Positions 1-6,970 of a DNA stretch of 12,953 nucleotides are shown piece after piece. Made by a program: the position numbers and the translations under genes. Below the pieces are notes generated by a model, which was not told where the DNA came from, ran no database searches, and worked only from the letters and a program-made list of their open reading frames with translations. The DNA is from CAZDBA01 sp964503615. GTDB taxonomy: Bacteria > Planctomycetota > Planctomycetia > Pirellulales > Pirellulaceae. Where the stretch lies: contig CAZDBA010000137.1 in the NCBI GenBank assembly GCA_964503615.1, forward strand, positions 1-12,953, in the 5' to 3' direction. How positions within the stretch are numbered: the first letter of the stretch is position 1; each line of letters begins with the position of its first letter.

Positions 1-77
1 AAATCTCCCGGGATTTGGACGAAGAGCAACTCCGACGCCTTCTTATTCGCAACGACGGACATGTTGTAGATTTTTGA
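1..77 (+). CDS. 3' end of an unidentified gene (partial)
   Basis: The frame beginning at base 3 is open from the left edge and reads a charged, protein-like C-terminus (ISRDLDEEQLRRLLIRNDG, then HVVDF) before a TGA at 75-77. The acidic/basic alternation suggests a real helical tail rather than a shadow. The next gene starts 39 bases downstream on the same strand, so the two may share an operon. The fragment is too short to assign to a family. The frame starting at base 2 is also open across this stretch, so the reading frame is an inference from the look of the residues. Confidence 0.45.
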   Translation, partial: ISRDLDEEQLRRLLIRNDGHVVDF

Positions 78-116
78 TAGACGAGCAACCTTTCGTTAGA
101 CAACTCAAACTCAGGA

Positions 117-1460
117 ATGATCGATATAGTGCCAGTCAAAAAAAGAGGGCCGTTTCCCTTACATATGACTCCTTTTGAGCGGTATATGTTTGCGGACAAC
201 AACCCGCGCTATCCAATGACCTTTGTCGTCCAGTTTGTGATGTCGGGAAAGATTGATCGCGACCACTTTCAGGCATCGATCGACGAAGCTTTGGCTCGGC
301 ATCCGATGTTGCGATCGGTTGTACGACCGGCTAAATCAAACAGGGAGTGTTGGGTTGTACCCGAGACGATCAACAGTGATGTCGACTGGGGGCCGATCGA
401 CCAACCGATTCTGGTTGAGGGCGCGGGCAGCTATATCGACTTGCGAAACGAGATCGGGGTACGCACCTATGCCCGACATGACGATCAGAATGCAGTTTTG
501 ACGTTCGTATTTCACCATGCCGCTGTGGACGGAATCGGTGGTTACCTTTTTCTGGGCGATTTGCTTTGGCTCTATGCCAGCAAGACGGGAGAAGTGGACA
601 CCGAACTTCCGCCTTTGGATGAAATGGATTTAAGAAAACGGATGAAAGCTGCCTTGGGTCCTGAGTTGTTTGGTGCACGGGATGCCAATGACAACGCGTG
701 GGAAAACAGCGAAGCCCAACCTCTGACGGCCCTGCAGGAGTCGTCAGTCAATCAAAACACCGAGCACATTTTCCCTTGCTTTCATTCTCATGTCTTTGAT
801 AAAGACGAGTACAAGCGGCTACGGTTGGAATCACAAGAGGCGGGGCAAACGATGAACGATCGCTTGCTGCAGGCCCTGTTCACTGCGGCCTACTCTTGGA
901 ACCAAACGCATGGTTCGATCGACCATGAAAAAACATTCGCAATCAATATGCCGTTGGATCTGCGCCAGCCCGAAAACCCGGATTTCTCAGGTATCAATCT
1001 GGTTACTAATTGTTTTATTCATATTCCAACCGAAACCGTCGGAGATCCGGAAAGCCTGGGAAGCCTATTACGTACGGAAATTGCTCGAATCAAATATGAG
1101 CGGCACCGATCGCAATTCATGCAACGGTTGCTGAACGCTTCAGAGAATTGGAAAGAAGCCGGAGAACAACTCGATATCGACATATGTCATTCGACGATTG
1201 TGTTTTCCAACGCAGGTGATCCGACCAAACGGTTCTACGTCAATCTGCCTCGCGAAAAAGGAAAGGTTCGCGCTGGCAATTTACTGCTGGAAGATATCAA
1301 CGGAGTACCGCCGCTCAGGCAGCACACTCGAGCGACGATTTCGATTTTCACCTATTGCCGTCAGTTGAAGATCTGTATGCGATGCGATCCGTTTTTCTTC
1401 AATGAAGCGGATGGCAAAGCGTTTCTGGCTCACTTTGTAAGCAATTTTGACAATCGTTGA
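117..1460 (+). CDS. stand-alone condensation-domain-type acyltransferase
   Basis: This 447-aa protein resembles the CoA-dependent acyltransferase superfamily (NRPS condensation domains, PapA-type and alcohol acyltransferases, wax-ester synthase/DGAT). The hallmark HHxxxDG motif is seen as HHAAVDG at residues 133-139, with the second His as the expected general base. It is preceded by a hydrophobic strand and followed by a helix (GGYLFLGDLLWLY). The N-terminus (PLHMTPFERYMFADN, then EALARHPMLRSVVRP around 58-71) fits the usual start of such domains, in which two CAT-like halves form a tunnel. The length equals one complete domain. No adenylation or carrier domain is fused. The family joins an acyl or peptidyl thioester to an amine or hydroxyl; the substrate is unknown here. 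The start at 117 has only a close AGGA just upstream. Met17 at 165 is an alternative, but it lacks an evident ribosome site. Confidence 0.8.
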   Translation: MIDIVPVKKRGPFPLHMTPFERYMFADNNPRYPMTFVVQFVMSGKIDRDHFQASIDEALARHPMLRSVVRPAKSNRECWVVPETINSDVDWGPIDQPILVEGAGSYIDLRNEIGVRTYARHDDQNAVLTFVFHHAAVDGIGGYLFLGDLLWLYASKTGEVDTELPPLDEMDLRKRMKAALGPELFGARDANDNAWENSEAQPLTALQESSVNQNTEHIFPCFHSHVFDKDEYKRLRLESQEAGQTMNDRLLQALFTAAYSWNQTHGSIDHEKTFAINMPLDLRQPENPDFSGINLVTNCFIHIPTETVGDPESLGSLLRTEIARIKYERHRSQFMQRLLNASENWKEAGEQLDIDICHSTIVFSNAGDPTKRFYVNLPREKGKVRAGNLLLEDINGVPPLRQHTRATISIFTYCRQLKICMRCDPFFFNEADGKAFLAHFVSNFDNR

Positions 1461-1492
1461 ATACCGATTGAGCTAAGGTAGCGCCGACGCGT

Positions 1493-2623
1493 TTAGATCT
1501 TGACCCAGCTTTCTGATTTCGCACTTTCCAGTACGCCATCACAAATCTTTTGCGTTTCCAGCGCATCACGGAATGTTGGACCGGCGGGAGTACCCGATTC
1601 GAGTCCCTTGATGAAATCGGCTACCTGGTGCACGAAACTGTGCTCGTATCCGATGTTCAATCCAGGCACCCACCAGTTGCCCATATAAGGATGCTCGCCG
1701 TCGGAAACGTGAATGCTTCGCCAGCCACGCATCGGACCTTCGAGGCGATGATCGAAATATTCCAACCGATGAAGATCATGCAGGTCCCATTTGATCGAAG
1801 CGTGCTCGCCGTTGATCTCGAAGGTGTATAACGCCTTGTGCCCGCGGGCGTATCGAGTGGATTCAAACAGGCCCATCGATCCATTTTCGAACTCACAGAT
1901 AAAGGCACAAGCGTCGTCGATGGTGACTTTTTGCTTTTCGCCTGTTTCCTGGTGTACACGCTCTTTGATAAACGTTTCTGTTTTTGCCGTGACACGTGAG
2001 ATCATGCCGTTTAACCAAACCGCAGTGTCGATACAGTGCGCCAGCAAGTCACCGGTAACACCGGAACCAGCAGCTTCTGCATCCAGTCTCCAAAGCGCTT
2101 CGCCGCCTTGTGGAAGATCTTCAGCGATCGTCCAATCCTGAAGGAAGTTCGCACGATAGTGAAAGATCCTTCCCAAGTTGCCGCTCTCAATAATGTTTTT
2201 GGCGAATGTTACGGCCGGAACACGGCGGTAGTTGTACCAAACCATGTTGGCGACACCCGCCTTTTCGACTGCTTGGCACATCTCTTCGCCTTCGGCGGTG
2301 TTCATTGCGATTGGTTTCTCGCAAAGGATCATCTTTCCCGCCTCGGCAGCGGCAATCGCAATCTCTTTGTGCAAGTTGTTGGGAACGCAAATGTCGACCG
2401 CATCGATATCGTCCCGAGCGATCAACGCTTTCCAATCGGTTTCCACCGATTCGTAACCCCAGTTGTCTGCAAACGTCTGGGCCCGTTCCGCGTTGCGAGC
2501 GCAGATCGCTTTGAGAACTGGCTTGTGCTTCAGTTCAAAGAAATTGGAAACCGTTGCGTACGCGTTTGAGTGTGCTTTACCCATAAAGCCGTAGCCGATC
2601 ATGCCGATATTAAGTGGCTTCAT
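1493..2623 (-). CDS. Gfo/Idh/MocA family NAD(P)-dependent oxidoreductase
   Basis: A 376-aa cytoplasmic dehydrogenase. The N-terminal Rossmann fold carries GYGFMG at residues 10-15 (GxGxxG) followed by KAHSNAY. The family's CEKP signature is at 101-104, with Lys103 the expected catalytic lysine. The C-terminal alpha/beta domain shows TGDLLAHCID at 190-199. Its Asp192 and His196 match the Asp-x3-His pair used in inositol-dehydrogenase-type enzymes. Length is typical, and all catalytic residues expected for the family are visible, so it should be active. Family members oxidise or reduce a hydroxyl on sugars, inositols or sugar derivatives; the substrate cannot be told from sequence. An AAGGA lies about 10 bases before the ATG. 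It is the third gene of a minus-strand unit with the two isomerase-like genes, 86 bases after the preceding stop. It converges on the acyltransferase gene with only 32 bases between the stops. Confidence 0.92.
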   Translation of the reverse strand: MKPLNIGMIGYGFMGKAHSNAYATVSNFFELKHKPVLKAICARNAERAQTFADNWGYESVETDWKALIARDDIDAVDICVPNNLHKEIAIAAAEAGKMILCEKPIAMNTAEGEEMCQAVEKAGVANMVWYNYRRVPAVTFAKNIIESGNLGRIFHYRANFLQDWTIAEDLPQGGEALWRLDAEAAGSGVTGDLLAHCIDTAVWLNGMISRVTAKTETFIKERVHQETGEKQKVTIDDACAFICEFENGSMGLFESTRYARGHKALYTFEINGEHASIKWDLHDLHRLEYFDHRLEGPMRGWRSIHVSDGEHPYMGNWWVPGLNIGYEHSFVHQVADFIKGLESGTPAGPTFRDALETQKICDGVLESAKSESWVKI

Positions 2624-2636
2624 TATTATTTAGTCC

Positions 2637-2668
2637 TTGGTTTGGTTGGTCTGGTTGGTTTTGTTTGG
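2637..2668. repeat. GGTT/TGGT low-complexity tract
   Basis: A G/T-only-like stretch made of imperfect repeats of GGTT/TGGT lies in the gap between the TIM-barrel gene and the oxidoreductase gene. On the transcribed minus strand it reads as CCAA-type repeats just upstream of the oxidoreductase ribosome site. It would be single-stranded and C/A-rich in the mRNA. No function is claimed. Confidence 0.5.
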
Positions 2669-2709
2669 ACAAATGTCACGGTTTTGAAAGACGAGCTTCC
2701 AACGAACGA

Positions 2710-3738
2710 TCAAGCAGTTGATGATTCGAATTCAGCACGGACTTTTAACATCGAATCGAGAATCGTATCCCACGTACTGGCCGTTTCCAGTTTTTCATTC
2801 GGGAACATGCATCCGTCCCAACAAATATGTTTGATTCCACGTTGTTCAGCATCCTTCAACCAGTATTGAGAACACTTAACGATGTCCAGTTTGCCGTTAG
2901 GGTCGTCGGCCGGGCAGTGCTTGCCGGTTTTGTCGTGGTCCCCTGCCCCGTGAACATTGCCATCGTTTTGAGCAACGTGAAAGTCGATCGTCCACGGACG
3001 TAGTTTATCGGTCAGAGTCTCGTAGGCGGCCCAGAATTCTTCGTCTGAGTAACCGTCCTTGAGCAGTGCATGTTCTGGCGCGTTGTATCCCATCAAATAC
3101 AGATAGGTATGTGCGAGGTCGGCTTGAAAGCCAACCGTTTCGGGCATGGCGACTTCTTCCAACAAGTCCAACATGTCTTTCCACGAATGCATGCCTGCCC
3201 AGCAGATCTCGCCCTCGGCAGCCAATCGTTCGCCGTGGTCTGCAGCGATCTTTGCCGCTTCGCGAAACGTATTGGCAATTTTCTTGGTGTTTGCTTTTGG
3301 GTCTTCTCGCCATTTTTCGACTCCGAACTCGGCCGAATCGATTCGAATACAACCAAAATCCCGTACGCCGTGTTCGTTAAACACTTTGGCGATGTGGCAA
3401 CCTTTTTTGACCGCAGTTAGGAATTTATCGGTTGCTTCTGAATCTCCCATCGCCGAATCGCCGACGGTTCCCGGCCAAACTGGTGCAACCAAACTGCCGA
3501 CTTTTAGATTATGGCTGGCGATAAGGTCCGCGATTTTTTTAAGCTCGTCGTCGCTTGCATCGGGGTCGGTATGTGGCAGAAACAAAAAGTAGTCGATCCC
3601 TTCGAACTTTTTGCCGTCTACTTCGGCTGCAACGGTCAGTTCTAGCATACGCTCCAGACTGATCGGCGGCTCCTGACCTTCATCATCACCTTTGCCGACA
3701 AGTCCTGGCCACATTGCGTTATGGATTTTTAGATTCAT
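2710..3738 (-). CDS. sugar phosphate isomerase/epimerase-like TIM-barrel protein (AP endonuclease 2 superfamily)
   Basis: A 342-aa protein of the xylose-isomerase-like TIM-barrel superfamily, which includes inosose dehydratase, hydroxypyruvate isomerase and tagatose/psicose 3-epimerases. Acidic and His residues sit at successive strand ends, as expected for a divalent metal site: Glu175/Glu177 in AAEGEICW, Asp207 and His210 in GFQADLAHT, His254 in IDFHVAQNDG, and Asp308 in ICWDGCMF. The N-terminus (LKIHNAMWPGLVG) fits strand 1, with no signal peptide. The segment around residues 255-285 (NDGNVHGAGDHDKTGKHCP) is an insertion-like loop rich in His and Asp. A GAGGA stands about 4-5 bases before the ATG, giving a firm start. 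It lies 57 bases after the bicupin gene and 86 bases before the oxidoreductase gene, in one unit. The reaction is probably aldose/ketose isomerisation, epimerisation or dehydration; I cannot choose among these. Confidence 0.85.
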   Translation of the reverse strand: MNLKIHNAMWPGLVGKGDDEGQEPPISLERMLELTVAAEVDGKKFEGIDYFLFLPHTDPDASDDELKKIADLIASHNLKVGSLVAPVWPGTVGDSAMGDSEATDKFLTAVKKGCHIAKVFNEHGVRDFGCIRIDSAEFGVEKWREDPKANTKKIANTFREAAKIAADHGERLAAEGEICWAGMHSWKDMLDLLEEVAMPETVGFQADLAHTYLYLMGYNAPEHALLKDGYSDEEFWAAYETLTDKLRPWTIDFHVAQNDGNVHGAGDHDKTGKHCPADDPNGKLDIVKCSQYWLKDAEQRGIKHICWDGCMFPNEKLETASTWDTILDSMLKVRAEFESSTA

Positions 3739-3795
3739 TTGTTCCTCGTTATGTTCGAAAGTTGGTTGCCCAATGGTTGTTAGATCGCGGCCAAA

Positions 3796-5040
3796 TTAAG
3801 CCGATTTGTGAGCGCCCACTTCTGGAATAGACTCAAAGACGTCGGGGCCAAAGTAACGCAGCCCAACAAGCGGCTCCGATCCTGTGTTTGTGATCTTTAC
3901 ACCCGCAGTCGCAGCCTGATGAGAGATGAAAACCTCATCTTCAGTCCATTGTCCGTAGCGAATGATCACTGGAGTTTGCAGTTTAAGTTTGCCCATCGTG
4001 CCCGAGCCCTGAACGGTTATCCAGCTGCTGGCTCCCGGGTCTTTTAGTGTGCAACTACAGCCGGGATCGATCGTCATCTCACGAGCTGAGAACAGTTGCT
4101 CGCCATCGACTTTCCCGTATACGACCCAGCGATCCGCCCAGCCTTCGCCGGAATCAGCCGTGATCGGTTCGAGGTAGTTGTTGTCTTTGAAGTTTGGATC
4201 GACGTTCTTTTCCCAATCCAGTTGGCCAATGATAAAGTCGAGATCCTGATGTTTTTCCGCGGGCATGTCTTTGACTAACAAGTCCCAAGGAACGTACCGA
4301 CCTTCGACAATGCTCTGGTACATTCCGAATACATCGCTGCCCCATTGCGGTTCGTAGGTGCAAAGCGAGCCCGGTGCGTGCAAAACGCCCGGTGGAATCA
4401 ACCAGCCCGAACCTCGCTTGAGCCGGTAAGCTTTGGAAAGATCCAAAATGCCATTGTCGCCTTTGTGCCAGTTCTCCAAGCAACGTTTCAGGTCGGCCTT
4501 GGTCGTACCCGGTTCCAGTCCCATAAACGTGTAAGGGAAATTGTTATCACAATTGTTGTACTGTGGCGAAAAGTAATACGACTCAGGTTTGCCTTCTTGA
4601 CCGACCAAAGCCGCATCGGAGGCGGACTGATGCATGTGGTGTGGGATCGGTCCCATATTGTCGAAGAACTTTGAGTAGACCGGCCACTTCTTGTACTTGT
4701 CCCAAATTGCATCGCCGATCAGTTTCGCGCCCGCTTCTGCAACGGCGTCGCGGAGTAAGAACGCTTTTCCCTCGAACTCGCAAAAACTAAGGCCTTCATG
4801 CCAAACTCGGCCATTGTTGGCAGCTTCGGTTGTACTGCCAAACCAGCGTTCATCAATTCCGCCTCGTTCGGCACCCATCGCGTAATAATCTTCCGGATGC
4901 AGGCGAATCCGTTTACCAGGATGCAAGAAGTCCCTTGGTACCCATGTCGGGGTCAGTCGTAACAGTCCCTCGCCGGCGTCAATTGCTCGGTCAAGGATTT
5001 CCGCAACGTTATCTGACTGTACAATTTGGTCTTTATTCAT
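3796..5040 (-). CDS. phosphomannose-isomerase-like bicupin, putative sugar isomerase
   Basis: A 414-aa protein. I place the start at the ATG at 5040 (MNKDQIVQSDN) rather than at 5184. AAAGAAG lies five bases upstream of the 5040 ATG, and the longer reading would run through the divergent control region up to the neighbour's start codon. Cupin metal ligands typical of type I mannose-6-phosphate isomerases are visible: PHHMHQ (His134 and His137 region, Gln138), Glu153 in KPESYYF, and His221 in IPPGVLHAPGSL. A second beta-rich half (about residues 315-405) looks like another cupin fold without the His set. Expected role: metal-dependent aldose-ketose isomerisation of a sugar or sugar phosphate in the cytoplasm. 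It is the first gene of the minus-strand sugar unit and diverges from the mutarotase-like gene. It is not close enough to ManA to assign mannose 6-phosphate as substrate. Confidence 0.75.
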   Translation of the reverse strand: MNKDQIVQSDNVAEILDRAIDAGEGLLRLTPTWVPRDFLHPGKRIRLHPEDYYAMGAERGGIDERWFGSTTEAANNGRVWHEGLSFCEFEGKAFLLRDAVAEAGAKLIGDAIWDKYKKWPVYSKFFDNMGPIPHHMHQSASDAALVGQEGKPESYYFSPQYNNCDNNFPYTFMGLEPGTTKADLKRCLENWHKGDNGILDLSKAYRLKRGSGWLIPPGVLHAPGSLCTYEPQWGSDVFGMYQSIVEGRYVPWDLLVKDMPAEKHQDLDFIIGQLDWEKNVDPNFKDNNYLEPITADSGEGWADRWVVYGKVDGEQLFSAREMTIDPGCSCTLKDPGASSWITVQGSGTMGKLKLQTPVIIRYGQWTEDEVFISHQAATAGVKITNTGSEPLVGLRYFGPDVFESIPEVGAHKSA

Positions 5041-5183
5041 ACAAACTTCTTTGGATTCGACATGCGCAAAACGGTGCAGTAGTTTACAGCGATTCATTTC
5101 CAGTCGCAAGTAATTGCCCGGATCAGCAATCTGCCCCAACGATATGTCGAATTCAAGTTCACACCAAAAATAAAGGCCTCGCA
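5041..5183. promoter_or_regulatory. divergent control region of the sugar cluster
   Basis: These 143 bases separate the start codons of the bicupin gene (minus) and the DUF4432 gene (plus), so both promoters should lie here. The two ribosome sites mark its edges: AAAGAAG on the minus strand (5046-5052) and AAAGG on the plus strand (5172-5176). A weak dyad, TGCnC-n6-GnGCA at 5063-5078, has the general look of a LacI/GalR-type operator, but only eight of its sixteen positions are symmetric. No convincing -35/-10 pair was found on either strand. Confidence 0.55.
5172..5176 (+). promoter_or_regulatory. ribosome binding site deciding the DUF4432 start
   Basis: AAAGG lies seven bases before the ATG at 5184. 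It supports that start over the in-frame ATG at 4830, which would place 118 extra codons antisense inside the bicupin gene. Confidence 0.6.
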
Positions 5184-6338
5184 ATGGAAAAGAGTTCCGT
5201 CATATTGACCGATACCCAAAACAGCATTTGGGTCGAGCAGCTGGATCAGCAGTTTGGCTCTTTTCAAGTTGTCAAACGAACGCTTCGAGGCGGTCGGCAA
5301 GATGGAGTCGATGTGATCGACGTGGTTCGTGATCACTTTGTGACCAGAATAATTCCGACCCGCGGAATGGGACTGGCCGAAGTCACTCTTGGTTCCGATT
5401 CCGAGTCATGCCGTTTCGGATGGAACTCACCCGTTTGCGGGCCGGTCCATCCGAACTGGGTTCCGGTCGCAGAGCCGAGTGGACTAGGTTGGTTAGACGG
5501 TTTTAATGAACTGTTCGTTCGGTGTGGCCTCAAAAGCAACGGAGCGCCGGAATTTGACGAAGCGGGCCAGTTGCAATTTCCGCTTCATGGTCGCATCGCA
5601 AACCTTCCAGCCAACCAGGTCCAAATCAACTACGACCCGAGTAGTGAGACTTTGGAAATCATAGGCACCGTCATCGAGTCGCGATTTCACTTCGACAAAT
5701 TTCAACTTGTGACTTGCTACCGTTTTGACTCAAGTTCCACCAGTATCAAAGTCTCAGACGAGGTTACGAACTTTGGCGGCAGCCGTAACGATTTCCAAAT
5801 GCTGTACCACTACAACCTCGGTCCAGGGCTGCTGGAACCAGGCGGGCAGATCATGATCCCGGCAGAAGAGGTCGTTCCGCGCGATCTTCCTTCGGCAGAA
5901 CATATTGCCGATTGGCAGCAGGTCCAGCCGCCCAAAGCAGGTTCCACCGAGACCGCCTACTTTTTTAAACCCAAAGCAAATTCAGACGGTAACTCGCTAG
6001 CCTTGTTAACCAATTCGGATAAAAGCCTCGCCGCAGGGATCAGATATTCGCCCGCGATTTTGCCATGCTTTACGTTGTGGAAGAACAGTGTGTCCGAGCA
6101 CGATGGATATGTGATTGGCTTGGAACCGGGCACTAACTTTCCCAACACTCATAGCTTTGAAGCACAGCATGACCGAGTGGTCTCGCTGGAACCTGTGGAA
6201 ACGAAATCTATCGAATTCGAGTTGGTTTTTGCCAATTCTTCCGAGGTGGTTGCTACGCTTGTCGACGAAAGCAAAGCAGTGCAAGCAGATTCGGCGCCCG
6301 AGATTTCCGATATGCCTAGGCCCAGTTGGTGCGAGTAA
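5184..6338 (+). CDS. DUF4432 family aldose 1-epimerase-like protein
   Basis: A 384-aa protein of the galactose-mutarotase-like beta-sandwich superfamily, best matched to the DUF4432 group. Typical signatures are PLHGRIANLPA at residues 133-143 (His135), MLYHYNLGPGLLEPG at 206-220 (His209), and GYVIGLEPGTNFPN at 308-321, where Glu314 is the expected general base. The N-terminal RIIPTRGMGLAEV at 55-67 is also typical. No signal peptide is seen, so it should be cytoplasmic. Expected role: interconverting anomers of a free sugar, or binding a sugar for a partner enzyme; the substrate is unknown. The start at 5184 has AAAGG seven bases upstream. It is transcribed divergently from the three-gene sugar unit and probably shares its regulation. 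The last 30 or so residues are polar and may be disordered. Confidence 0.87.
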   Translation: MEKSSVILTDTQNSIWVEQLDQQFGSFQVVKRTLRGGRQDGVDVIDVVRDHFVTRIIPTRGMGLAEVTLGSDSESCRFGWNSPVCGPVHPNWVPVAEPSGLGWLDGFNELFVRCGLKSNGAPEFDEAGQLQFPLHGRIANLPANQVQINYDPSSETLEIIGTVIESRFHFDKFQLVTCYRFDSSSTSIKVSDEVTNFGGSRNDFQMLYHYNLGPGLLEPGGQIMIPAEEVVPRDLPSAEHIADWQQVQPPKAGSTETAYFFKPKANSDGNSLALLTNSDKSLAAGIRYSPAILPCFTLWKNSVSEHDGYVIGLEPGTNFPNTHSFEAQHDRVVSLEPVETKSIEFELVFANSSEVVATLVDESKAVQADSAPEISDMPRPSWCE

Positions 6339-6423
6339 ATATTTCCATTGAGCCCTACCCGACAATTCGCTAATTACGGTCTAGATTTTCGTTTGGCTAT
6401 TAGTCCACCGGCAGGAGGCCGTT

Positions 6424-6804
6424 ATGCATTTTGTTTTTCGCGCATTGTTTTCTAGCGTTGTGATTGCTTTGCTGTTGTCGCTTTCTCCCAATGCGGCCGC
6501 TCAAGAGGTGGATCTGCGATTTGAGAGATACGAAGAGCTATTGAACGGATTACTGAAAACACGGCGTGATGAAGAAAAAGAGTTTGTCGCCGGGGTTATG
6601 GCTCAGGTCCGCGCTGGAACGATTCCAGAACGATTGGTGGAGACCAGTTACAAATGGGTGTTGAACAAACGACCTGATACGAATTACCCGTTTGTCTATT
6701 TTGAGAGAGTGCTTCGCATTCAGGCTACGGAGTTGGGGATCGGCAACACGATCCCAGCATTCGACTTTGAGGTGTATCGGTCCCGAATAGCGCGCGGCCG
6801 ATAA
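6424..6804 (+). CDS. small secreted protein of unknown function
   Basis: A 126-aa protein with a clear Sec signal peptide: a basic start (MHFVFR), a hydrophobic core to about residue 20, and a probable signal-peptidase I site in NAAAQE near residue 26. The mature part, about 100 residues, is highly charged. It begins with helical segments (RFERYEELLNGLLKTRRDEEKEF) and later has YKWVLNKRPDTNYPFVYFERVLR. No Cys, lipobox or recognised catalytic motif is present. A strong AGGAGG (6413-6418) sits five bases before the ATG, so the gene is very likely real and well translated. It lies 85 bases after the DUF4432 stop on the same strand; co-transcription is possible but not shown. I do not recognise the family. 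Confidence 0.7.
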   Translation: MHFVFRALFSSVVIALLLSLSPNAAAQEVDLRFERYEELLNGLLKTRRDEEKEFVAGVMAQVRAGTIPERLVETSYKWVLNKRPDTNYPFVYFERVLRIQATELGIGNTIPAFDFEVYRSRIARGR

Positions 6805-6850
6805 GCTGTTTTGCACCAAGACATTTTCAAAACTCTCCCTTGGAGCCAAC

Positions 6851-6876
6851 GGCCCGGGCCGGGGACGCCGGGCCCC
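6851..6876. repeat. GC-only palindromic island between convergent genes
   Basis: The segment begins with the perfect palindrome GGCCCGGGCC (6851-6860). It can also pair GGCCCGG (6851-6857) with CCGGGCC (6868-6874) over a ten-base loop. It sits between the secreted-protein gene (plus) and the carbonic anhydrase gene (minus), so it may stop transcription from both sides. There is no T-tract on either strand, so it is not a standard intrinsic terminator. It is far more GC-rich than its surroundings. Confidence 0.45.
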
Positions 6877-6970
6877 ATGCTACACGGCGAGCTCGCTCTA
6901 TTCGATTGATGGGCCTCCTTGCACGAGACTTAGCGTTTGAATTTAAGGTTGGTGATCGACTAACCAATTC

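Noticed and set aside
4830..5183. 118-codon N-terminal extension of the DUF4432 gene
   Set aside because: It is antisense to the start of the bicupin gene and spans the shared control region. The ATG at 5184 has its own ribosome site and begins the family-like sequence.
5041..5184. 48-codon extension of the bicupin gene
   Set aside because: It would run through the divergent promoter region up to the other start codon. MNKDQ at 5040 has a well-spaced AAAGAAG.
6348..6376. TTGAGC-17-TAATTA as a promoter for the secreted-protein gene
   Set aside because: The -10 part matches the consensus poorly, and planctomycete promoters are not well enough defined to support it.
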